Part shown: positions 1-6,712 of the stretch, piece after piece
Layout: every line of letters begins with the position of its first letter
Numbering within the stretch: the stretch's first letter is position 1
DNA from: an uncultured Collinsella sp.
GTDB taxonomy: Bacteria > Actinomycetota > Coriobacteriia > Coriobacteriales > Coriobacteriaceae
Assembly: GCA_947002045.1 (NCBI GenBank)
Contig: CAMQJB010000041.1
Span: forward strand, 1-17,614
Reading direction: 5' to 3'
Length of the DNA: 17,614 nucleotides
Notes under the pieces: generated by a model
Database searches by the model: none
Seen by the model: the letters and a program-made list of their open reading frames with translations, nothing else
Told to the model about the DNA's origin: nothing
Program-made: the position numbers and the translations under genes

Positions 1-92
1 CCCGGGGCCCTATTTTTTTAAAAAATAAATTGCCCCCCCCCCCAATTTTAACCCCCCCGGCCCCCGCCCCCCCCCCCGCCCCGCCCGCCTCC
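1..92. other. Low-complexity contig end, probable assembly artefact
   Basis: The sequence is almost entirely runs of C, with T and A runs between them and only a few G, and has no coding signal. Base composition changes abruptly to normal chromosomal sequence near position 92. This looks like an unreliable contig terminus rather than biology, so the 3' flank and any terminator of the neighbouring minus-strand operon cannot be judged here. Confidence 0.7.
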
Positions 93-137
93 ATCAAACA
101 GCGCAGCTATGGTTTATAAGTCTTCGATAACCGCCCG

Positions 138-1037
138 TCACTCTGAATCAAATGACATGTCGCCCGAACCAACCTCAAAACGATACGTGGCGGACTTATC
201 GCCATTATCGAATTCAAGATTCAAAATGGTCTCGCCGTCGTAGTCAAGCGGAAGGAAATCGCTCTCGAAGTCGCCGCTGCCCAAGGTGAGGCTCGCCTTA
301 AAGCCCGTAGAGTTCGGAACCGTCATCTCCACATCACCCGAGCCCACACTCACGTCCATCGACTTCGCGGGCGCCTGGTAGAGATCGAACGTCATGTCGC
401 CCGAACCGACCTCGGCATTCAGGGTGTCGGTCACGGTGCCCGTAAACTCAACGTCTCCCGAATTCAACGTTATAACCAGATCATGGCACGCAATGTCCGC
501 GACCGCCAGGTCGCCCGACCCTACATTCGCCGTAATGCCCACCAGGTTATCCGCAACATCTCGCGGCAGCTCAATGGTAATTGTGCGGTCAATCGCGCGC
601 TTATCATCGTAGTCGAACTGACTGATCTTGAGCGTAGAGCCCTTGACCTCAGCAAGGTTCCGGGTAGCCGCATCAGAAGCAGACGTTCCCTTCGCAACGC
701 GACCGCTTTCGATAACACGCACCGGGCCGCCAGAGACACATTTAACCTCGACCGTCCCCGACGTCACGTCCAAGTCGAGCGATTGGAACGCGTCGGCATC
801 AAACGTTTCGCTCGAAAGCTGCTGAGGCCGAGCGGAATAGTTACCGCTATCCAAGAGATCATCGTCGTCAAACATATCGTCAAAATCAGACAAATCTCCA
901 GATAGAATACCGGTCGTACGCACCATATCGGAATGAGCCAATAGCTGCGAAGCACCAAAGACAAGCCCGATGATAAGCACAAACGCTCCGATGCCAACAC
1001 CCAAGCGTACCTTGGATTCATGCGAAAGCTTCATCAT
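138..1037 (-). CDS. Membrane-anchored DUF4097-type repeat protein
   Basis: The 299-residue protein has an uncleaved signal-anchor or signal peptide at about residues 11-34. An acidic linker follows, with a run of Asp at about 50-63, and then a beta-strand-rich domain from about 80 to the end. The domain carries a repeated turn, (G/N)SGD, at about residues 173, 192, 211, 232, 253 and 290. This pattern is typical of DUF4097 (putative adhesin, right-handed beta-helix-like). The domain is probably outside the membrane. The start codon overlaps the stop of the upstream HTH gene as ATGA, with a GAGGGTG ribosome site about 7 bases before it, so the two are translationally coupled. DUF4097 proteins are often encoded beside PspC- or HTH-type regulators of envelope stress, but the molecular role is unknown. 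A second ATG directly follows the first; either could be used. Confidence 0.85.
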   Translation of the reverse strand: MMKLSHESKVRLGVGIGAFVLIIGLVFGASQLLAHSDMVRTTGILSGDLSDFDDMFDDDDLLDSGNYSARPQQLSSETFDADAFQSLDLDVTSGTVEVKCVSGGPVRVIESGRVAKGTSASDAATRNLAEVKGSTLKISQFDYDDKRAIDRTITIELPRDVADNLVGITANVGSGDLAVADIACHDLVITLNSGDVEFTGTVTDTLNAEVGSGDMTFDLYQAPAKSMDVSVGSGDVEMTVPNSTGFKASLTLGSGDFESDFLPLDYDGETILNLEFDNGDKSATYRFEVGSGDMSFDSE

Positions 1038-1756
1038 TCATCACCCTCTTTGGCAATCGGCTCAGCGGTGGCCGCGGCAGCCATGTCAGCGTCAACCGAA
1101 GCGGAAACGTCCTTCCCCTTAGTCATAGCGACCGCCGGTGCCGGACCAACCTGAATATCCCCGCGCGCCCAATCACCATCGAGCGCACGCGCCACCCAGT
1201 GATAGATGGGAATCGTAAAGAAGATCAGTGCGGCAAAGGGGCCGGCGCCAAACAGGAACATCAGCAAAAAGAACAGCAGCCAGCACACAGCCCAATACGG
1301 GAACGACTGGAACGGACCTTTCACCGGAGTCACGCTGGTCGCACCGGCACCCGTCACCTGAGCCGTCGCCGCATTGGCAGCCTGCGCGCTCCAACTCGCC
1401 GCCTGCGCCGCCTTGGCCGCGGCATCACTCGCCTGTGTTGCCGCCTCGGTGGCGCGCGCCGCTGCCTCATGGGTGCGGGCACGCTCCGCGGCCTCGGCCT
1501 CGCGCTGACGGGCGCGGTCCTCGTTCTCAAATTCGATATCGTCCTCGATCTCGTCACTCGGATTGAGGAGCTCGTCCAAACTCACGCCATAGAGTTTTGC
1601 GAGCGAGATCAGGTTCTCGGTATCGGGCGAGCTCTCCGCACGCTCCCATTTACTGACCGCCTGGCGCGACAGTCCCAGCTTTCGCGCCAACCCTTCTTGG
1701 CTAAAACCCTTGCTGCGACGAAGGTCGGCGAGCCGCTGCGCAGTTTCTACATTCAT
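1034..1756 (-). CDS. XRE-family HTH regulator with C-terminal membrane segments
   Basis: The 240-residue protein begins with a Cro/C1-type HTH at about residues 7-61, including the motif LSRQAVSKWE. An acidic stretch (67-80) and a strongly Ala-rich, probably helical linker (about 82-133) follow. Two closely spaced hydrophobic segments at about 154-172 and 174-190 predict a membrane hairpin, and the tail is Ala-rich. The DNA-binding domain would sit on the cytoplasmic side. The start at 1756 is chosen because an AGGAGG site lies 4 bases upstream and the HTH begins directly after it; a longer reading frame extending upstream has no ribosome site and low-quality protein. It overlaps the DUF4097 gene by 4 bases. 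I infer a membrane-tethered transcription factor that senses the envelope, possibly through its partner. The target genes are unknown. Confidence 0.88.
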   Translation of the reverse strand: MNVETAQRLADLRRSKGFSQEGLARKLGLSRQAVSKWERAESSPDTENLISLAKLYGVSLDELLNPSDEIEDDIEFENEDRARQREAEAAERARTHEAAARATEAATQASDAAAKAAQAASWSAQAANAATAQVTGAGATSVTPVKGPFQSFPYWAVCWLLFFLLMFLFGAGPFAALIFFTIPIYHWVARALDGDWARGDIQVGPAPAVAMTKGKDVSASVDADMAAAATAEPIAKEGDE

Positions 1757-1805
1757 GGTTCCTCCTATGTGATGCCAGCCGTGCCGCCGGACCGTTTTTG
1801 TTCTT

Positions 1806-1815
1806 AAGGCGCCTT
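1806..1815. promoter_or_regulatory. Perfect 10-bp palindrome upstream of the HTH gene
   Basis: AAGGCGCCTT is perfectly self-complementary and lies about 50 bases upstream of the HTH start codon, where an autoregulatory operator could sit. It is short, so chance occurrence in GC-rich DNA is possible. No convincing -10/-35 pair was found for this gene. Confidence 0.25.
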
Positions 1816-1874
1816 GCACAGTTAAAAATCTATCCGCCACCGCCAAAAGCATGCCACCTATTCTAGTGAGATTT

Positions 1875-1903
1875 TTGACAACCGGCGGTTGCGGGTGCAT
1901 ATG
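1875..1903 (+). promoter_or_regulatory. Possible promoter for the methyltransferase gene
   Basis: A consensus -35 TTGACA (1875-1880) is followed after 17 bases by CATATG (1898-1903), a weak -10. The spacer starts with an inverted repeat AACCG-G-CGGTT (1880-1890). It lies about 120 bases before the GTG start of the methyltransferase. The -35 is good and the -10 poor. Confidence 0.3.
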
Positions 1904-2023
1904 AGCTGCGGAAATGTGTCCAAACAAAGCAATGACCCGTAGCTTGGTTGTCCCCGTTGCGGCGTTAACGGTAGTATGGTCGTACTGTTTATTCCGCACC
2001 GCCAACGGAGGGAGTCCCGCGCC

Positions 2024-2896
2024 GTGAACCGCGATTTCGCCTCATCGCTCATCCAGCTCAACAACACGTTCTATCGCGAGCACTCCGCCTCCTTTTCCGA
2101 TACGCGTCAGGCCCCGTGGCCCGGCTGGGTGCGCACCATGGACATTGCGCTCGAACAGCTCGACGTCGCCACGATCGAGCATCCCGTCCGCGTCTTCGAC
2201 CTTGCCTGCGGCAACATGCGCTTCGAGAACTTTGCCGCCGGCGGCACGCTGGCTGCCAAAGGCGTGGACGGCACGAGCCCCTCGGCAGACGCCAGCTGCC
2301 CCTTCGAGTTCTATGGTGTCGACTCGTGCCAGGACCTGGCCATCGATGCACGCGGCCACGCCCTGCGCATTCCCAACCTGCACTTCCAGGAACTCGACGT
2401 ACTCGACGCCCTTATGAAGCTCAACCCCGCCGAGACACCCGACGTGCTTTTCGACGCCCCGCTCGCCGACATCTCGGTCTGCTTTGGCTTTATGCACCAT
2501 GTGCCGTCGTGCGAGTACCGTGTACGCGTACTTGATGCCTTGGTGCGCCAAACGCGCCCGGGTGGCATCATCGCCATCAGTTTTTGGGAGTTTATGAACG
2601 ACGAGCGCATGGCGCGCAAGGCCGTTCGCGCCGAAGCCCGCGCCGAGCTCACCCCGCCGTTTGAGGGTTACGATTCCGCGCAGTTTGAAGCCGGCGACCA
2701 CCTCATTGGCTGGCAAAACGACCGTCACGCCTACCGTTATTGCCATCACTTTGATGATCAGCAGATCACCGACCTGGTGCGCGGCGTCCGTACGTTCTAC
2801 AAGAGCGGCGAGGTCCCCGTGCGCGAGCTTGAGCGTTTCCATGCCGACGGTCGCAGCGGCGAGCTCAACCGCTATGTGATTCTTAAGCGCCTGTAG
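2024..2896 (+). CDS. Class I SAM-dependent methyltransferase
   Basis: The 290-residue protein has a Rossmann-type SAM-binding core. Motif I is VFDLACGNMRF at residues 57-67, the beta-2 acidic residue is D100 in FYGVD, the beta-4 segment is at about 150-162 with a MHHV motif, and LRPGG-like TRPGG at 178-181 is followed by beta-5. The GTG start at 2024 is preferred because GGAGGGAG lies about 8 bases upstream; an ATG 48 bases earlier has no ribosome site. The layout and the HH after beta-4 recall the Trm9/ALKBH8 tRNA-wobble-uridine methyltransferase group, but the resemblance is general and the substrate cannot be named. It lies 118 bases upstream of a TrmB-like gene, which weakly favours an RNA substrate. 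The N-terminal 50 residues contain a Trp/Pro-rich segment, perhaps a substrate cap. Confidence 0.85.
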   Translation: MNRDFASSLIQLNNTFYREHSASFSDTRQAPWPGWVRTMDIALEQLDVATIEHPVRVFDLACGNMRFENFAAGGTLAAKGVDGTSPSADASCPFEFYGVDSCQDLAIDARGHALRIPNLHFQELDVLDALMKLNPAETPDVLFDAPLADISVCFGFMHHVPSCEYRVRVLDALVRQTRPGGIIAISFWEFMNDERMARKAVRAEARAELTPPFEGYDSAQFEAGDHLIGWQNDRHAYRYCHHFDDQQITDLVRGVRTFYKSGEVPVRELERFHADGRSGELNRYVILKRL

Positions 2897-2970
2897 GCAT
2901 TGACGACTCGTCGCCGAGCCGCACCGCAACTTTCGGGCACATTGCGCCCACCCTTTTTCAACCCATTGAC

Positions 2971-2992
2971 GGAACGTGCAGCTATGCGTTCC
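2971..2992. promoter_or_regulatory. Inverted repeat in the trmB-like leader
   Basis: GGAACG (2971-2976) and CGTTCC (2987-2992) form a 6-bp inverted repeat around a 10-base centre, just after a TTGACG that could be a -35 (2967-2972). It ends 22 bases before the ATG and ahead of an AAGGAG ribosome site. It could be an operator or a small leader hairpin; support is limited to the symmetry. Confidence 0.25.
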
Positions 2993-3014
2993 ATACTTAT
3001 GACCAAGGAGCCTC

Positions 3015-3854
3015 ATGGGAGCCGTCCACGTTCGCACGCCTAAGAACTTTGTGCTCGAGGAGCGCCTGGAGCGCTACGCCGATGCGATTGAGACGAACCC
3101 CGAGGCCTATGCCGGAGATTGGCGCAAGGCCTGTGCGCCAGCTGGCAGCAAGCCCTTCGAACACCTTCACCTTGATCTTGGCTGTGGCAAGGGAACGTAC
3201 CTTGTAGAGCGCGCGGCCCACGAGCCAAACACCCTCTTTATCGGCATGGACCAGGAGCCCATCTGCATCGCCTATGCCGCACAGAAAATCTGCGAGCAGG
3301 AGCTATCCAACGCACTCGTCCTGCCCCGAGGCGCCGCATCGCTGCCGCAGCTGTTTGCCGCAGGCGAGCTCAATGCCATCACCATTAACTTTCCCACGCC
3401 GCAGCCCAAGGCCAAGTACGCCAAAAAACGACTCGTCCATGTCGACCATCTAATGCTCTATCGCTCGCTCTTTGCAGCCGACGCCACCGTCACGCTGCGC
3501 ACCGACAGCAAGCCATTGCGCGACTACGCCCTGGGGCAGTTTGCCGCGGCCGGCTACGACACGCTTTGGGTAAGTGACGACGTACGCCGCGACCATCCCG
3601 AGCATCCCGAGACCGAATATGAATGCCGCACGCGCGAGATGGGCGCCGTCGTCTATGGCATTTGCGCCACACCCGGTGCGCAGCCAACCGACGAACAGCT
3701 CACGGCGGGCCGCATGCAGGAGCAAAGCCTTGCCTGCTACCTGCCCGATAACCTCGATGAGCTCACCTATGTACCCCTGGGCATGGAAGAGGCCGTCGAG
3801 AACTTTAGAAACCGTGCCCGGAAAGGCAAGAAGCGCCTGCCTCAGGAACGCTAG
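3015..3854 (+). CDS. trmB: TrmB-like tRNA (guanine-N7-)-methyltransferase, divergent active site
   Basis: TrmB transfers a methyl group from SAM to N7 of G46 in the tRNA variable loop. This 279-residue protein shows the family order: SAM motif I LDLGCGKG (53-60), GMDQEP (77-82) where the adenosine-binding acidic residue sits, a FPTPQPKAKYAKKRL segment (126-140), TDSKPL (163-168), and a T-x-x-E pair at T200 and E203. In canonical TrmB the 126-140 segment reads FPDPW-x-K-x-R-H-x-K-R-R, and the Asp and His have been implicated in catalysis. Here these are Thr128 and Tyr135. A C-terminal extension of about 50 residues follows the usual domain end. AAGGAG lies about 5 bases before the ATG. The fold assignment is firm; unchanged substrate and activity are less certain. 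Confidence 0.82.
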   Translation: MGAVHVRTPKNFVLEERLERYADAIETNPEAYAGDWRKACAPAGSKPFEHLHLDLGCGKGTYLVERAAHEPNTLFIGMDQEPICIAYAAQKICEQELSNALVLPRGAASLPQLFAAGELNAITINFPTPQPKAKYAKKRLVHVDHLMLYRSLFAADATVTLRTDSKPLRDYALGQFAAAGYDTLWVSDDVRRDHPEHPETEYECRTREMGAVVYGICATPGAQPTDEQLTAGRMQEQSLACYLPDNLDELTYVPLGMEEAVENFRNRARKGKKRLPQER

Positions 3855-3913
3855 CACCGCACGCCCATTTCCTGCATTTTCTCGCGCGCTGCCGCTCCGC
3901 GCCGCCGCTACGC

Positions 3914-3919
3914 CATAAT
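3914..3919 (+). promoter_or_regulatory. Possible -10 element upstream of the helicase gene
   Basis: CATAAT lies 33 bases before the helicase ATG in the otherwise GC-rich 98-base gap after the trmB-like gene. No good -35 is seen. The helicase could also be read through from the genes upstream, since no terminator was found in the gap. Confidence 0.25.
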
Positions 3920-3952
3920 AGTTGGCGGACAATCGCGAGAGAAAGCAAACAC

Positions 3953-6634
3953 ATGGCACAGACCACGACAGATACCGCCGCCAGCACCGTCTCCGGCGCC
4001 GGCGCCGCCAGCTCATTCTCGGGCGGCACGGGAACCGAAGCCGAGTTTGGCTCGCTCGGCGCGCTCTCCCCCACCTGGTGGGAGCCCGAGGATGGCAGTG
4101 AGCCCGAGCCATGGCTCACGCCCGACCAGGCCTTCGAGCGTTTCTTTGAATGGACGAGCGATCGCGGTATTGAACTGTGGGATCACCAAGAAGAGGCCCT
4201 CATGGACCTGGCAGCCGGCGATCACGTCATCTTAGGCACACCGACCGGATCGGGTAAATCGCTCGTCGCGCTGGGTATGCTCTTTATGGGCATGGCGCAG
4301 GGTAAGCGTTGTTATTACACGGCCCCCATCAAGGCCCTGGTCAGCGAAAAGTTCTTCGATCTTGTGCAGGTGCTCGGCCGCGATAACGTCGGCATGATCA
4401 CCGGCGACACGCATATCAACACCAAGGCACCCGTCATCTGCTGCACGGCCGAAATCCTTGCTAACGATGCGCTGCGCGAGGGTGAGGACGCCGATGTGGG
4501 CTGCGTGGCCATGGATGAGTTCCACTACTTTGCCGACCCCGACCGCGGTTGGGCCTGGCAGGTGCCGCTGCTCACCCTGCCCCACACGCAGTTTATGCTC
4601 ATGAGCGCCACGCTCGGCGATGTCACTGCCATCGCCGCCTCACTCGAGGAGCACACCGGCGCTGCTTGCGACTTGGTTGTCGACGCCCCGCGTCCTGTTC
4701 CGCTGAGCTACGACTATGTGACGACCTCCCTCGAGGGCACCGTCGAGCTCGCCATGCGCCGTGGCGAGGCCCCGCTCTATATCGTGCACTTTAGCCAGGA
4801 TGCCGCCCTTGCGACGGCGCAGTCGCTCGCCAATTTTGGCATCGCCAGCAAGGCGCAGCGCGAGGCCATTAAGGAAGCTGCCAAAGGCACGAGCTTCTCC
4901 ACGGCCTTTGGCAAGATTCTTAAGCGCTTGCTCGGATGCGGCGTCGGCGTGCACCATGCTGGCATGTTGCCGCGCTATCGTCTGCTGGTCGAGCGCTTGG
5001 CACAACAGGGCCTGTTGCCCGTCATCTGCGGCACCGATACGCTCGGCGTCGGCATCAACGTACCCATCCACACCGTGGTACTCACCGCGCTCACCAAGTT
5101 CGACGGCTACAAGATGCGTCGTCTGCGCGCCCGCGAGTTTCATCAGATTGCCGGTCGCGCCGGCCGCTCGGGCTTCGATACCGAGGGCATGGTGATTGCC
5201 GAGGCACCCGAGCACGAGATCGAGAATGCCAAGCTTATGGCCAAAGCGGGCGACGACCCCAAAAAACTCCGTAAGATTAAAAAGAAGAAGGCACCCGAGG
5301 GCTTTGTCACCTGGAATAAGCAGACCTTTGAGCGCCTGATCGAGACGCAGCCAGAAACGCTCAAGCCGCGCCTGCGCATCACGCACTCCATGGTGATTAG
5401 CGTGGTCGAGCAGGGCGGCGATGCGCGAGCCCGCGTGCACGACCTCATCGAGACAAGCCTGCAAACGCCCGAGGAAAAGGCCAAGCTCGAGGTTCGCGCC
5501 GACGAAATCTTCGCCACGCTCATCGATTCCGGCGTCGTCGTGCGCGCCGAGGTGCCGCCCGCACCCGATGCCCCGGCTGACGCCGCACCAGACATCGACT
5601 ATGCGCTGACGGTCGATCTGCCCGAGGACTTCGCGCTCGATCAGCCGCTCTCGCCGTTCTTGCTTGCCGCGTTGGAGCTGCTCGATCCCGAGAGCGAGAC
5701 CTATACCATGGACTTAATCTCAATGGTCGAGGCAACGCTCGAGGATCCCAAGCAGGTGCTGCGCGCACAGGAGCGCGCAGCACGCGATCGCGCTATGGCC
5801 GAGATGAAGGCCGACGGCATCGAATATGAGGAGCGTCTGGAGCGCATTCAAGACGTCACGTACGAAAAGCCGCTCGAGAATTTGCTCGACGCCGCTTTTG
5901 ACAAGTACTGCCAGGAAGTACCCTGGGCAAACGACTATCAGCTCTCTCCCAAGAGCGTTCTGCGCGATATGCTGGAAAGCGCGAGCGATTTTAAGGGCTA
6001 CATTCAAAAGCTCGGCATCGCCCGCTCCGAGGGTATTTTGCTGCGCTACCTGGCAGAGGCCTACCGTTCGCTCGACCGCACCGTACCCATCGAGAAGCGC
6101 GACGAGCGCCTGCGCGACATTATCTCGTGGCTGGGCTTTGTGGTGCGCTCGGTCGACTCGAGCCTGGTGGACGAGTGGGAGAACGCTGGCAACCCGGCAG
6201 CCCTCGACACCACGCCGCCGCAGGGCATCGACGAGGTCGTGGCGGACCGCCGCGGCTGCACGCTGTTGGTGCGCAACGCGCTCTTCCGCCGCGTGACCCT
6301 TGCCGCCCGCGAGCACGTTCGCGACCTGGGCGAGCTCGACGACGACTGGGGCATGAGCGAGATCCGCTGGCAAAAAGCACTCGACGCTTACCACGAGCAG
6401 CACGAGGAAATCCTCACCGACGGAGATGCCCGCAGCGCCGCGATGTTTTCCATCGATGAGTCCGACGAGAAGACCGCGCACGTATGGCACGTGCACCAGA
6501 TCTTTGCCGACGAGGATGGCGACCACGACTTTGGCATCATGGGCGATGTCGATCTGGACGCCACGCAAGACGGCGGCGAGGTCATCTTCAAAAACTACCG
6601 CGTCGGCTTTATCGAGGACCTGCTCGAGGACTAG
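3953..6634 (+). CDS. Ski2/Mtr4-like superfamily 2 helicase with DUF3516 C-terminal domain
   Basis: The 893-residue ATP-dependent helicase carries the SF2 motifs in order. These are a Q-motif-like WDHQEEAL (76-83), Walker A GTPTGSGKS (95-103), Walker B/motif II DEFH (188-191), motif III SAT (218-220), HHAGMLP (334-340), TDTLGVGINVP (361-371) and motif VI QIAGRAGRSGFD (398-409). DEFH with HHAGMLP and GRAGR places it in the Ski2/Mtr4 group. The remaining ~460 residues match the DUF3516 architecture seen in actinobacterial members of this group. Eukaryotic relatives feed RNA to the exosome; the bacterial substrate is unsettled, and structured RNA is a reasonable inference given the methyltransferase neighbours. 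The first ~45 residues are Ala/Ser/Gly-rich and probably disordered. The ribosome site is weak (AGAGAAAG), so the exact start is less secure than the body. Confidence 0.92.
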   Translation: MAQTTTDTAASTVSGAGAASSFSGGTGTEAEFGSLGALSPTWWEPEDGSEPEPWLTPDQAFERFFEWTSDRGIELWDHQEEALMDLAAGDHVILGTPTGSGKSLVALGMLFMGMAQGKRCYYTAPIKALVSEKFFDLVQVLGRDNVGMITGDTHINTKAPVICCTAEILANDALREGEDADVGCVAMDEFHYFADPDRGWAWQVPLLTLPHTQFMLMSATLGDVTAIAASLEEHTGAACDLVVDAPRPVPLSYDYVTTSLEGTVELAMRRGEAPLYIVHFSQDAALATAQSLANFGIASKAQREAIKEAAKGTSFSTAFGKILKRLLGCGVGVHHAGMLPRYRLLVERLAQQGLLPVICGTDTLGVGINVPIHTVVLTALTKFDGYKMRRLRAREFHQIAGRAGRSGFDTEGMVIAEAPEHEIENAKLMAKAGDDPKKLRKIKKKKAPEGFVTWNKQTFERLIETQPETLKPRLRITHSMVISVVEQGGDARARVHDLIETSLQTPEEKAKLEVRADEIFATLIDSGVVVRAEVPPAPDAPADAAPDIDYALTVDLPEDFALDQPLSPFLLAALELLDPESETYTMDLISMVEATLEDPKQVLRAQERAARDRAMAEMKADGIEYEERLERIQDVTYEKPLENLLDAAFDKYCQEVPWANDYQLSPKSVLRDMLESASDFKGYIQKLGIARSEGILLRYLAEAYRSLDRTVPIEKRDERLRDIISWLGFVVRSVDSSLVDEWENAGNPAALDTTPPQGIDEVVADRRGCTLLVRNALFRRVTLAAREHVRDLGELDDDWGMSEIRWQKALDAYHEQHEEILTDGDARSAAMFSIDESDEKTAHVWHVHQIFADEDGDHDFGIMGDVDLDATQDGGEVIFKNYRVGFIEDLLED

Positions 6635-6655
6635 CCGAACATACTGGAGCGAAAC

Positions 6656-6695
6656 AAGCGGGGCCGTTGGCAATATCGCCAGCGGCCCCGCTTTT
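6656..6695 (+). terminator. Strong intrinsic terminator, possibly bidirectional
   Basis: A 16-bp stem with one G-T wobble (6656-6671 pairing with 6678-6693) closes a 6-base loop AATATC and is followed by TTTT. It lies 21 bases after the helicase stop and between two convergent genes, so it may also serve the minus-strand DUF2130 gene, although the T-run in that direction is broken (TTGTTTC). Confidence 0.9.
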
Positions 6696-6712
6696 GCACT
6701 ATCTGCTATGCC

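Noticed and set aside
857..876. Shared DNA word between the DUF4097 Asp-rich linker and the start of the 59-residue protein (both encode MFDDDD)
   Set aside because: About 18 matching bases arise from the same Met-Phe-Asp run with common codons; flanks do not match, so no duplication is claimed.
1757..2005. N-terminal extension of the HTH gene up to 2005
   Set aside because: No ribosome site, no family resemblance, and the AGGAGG-preceded ATG at 1756 begins exactly at the HTH.
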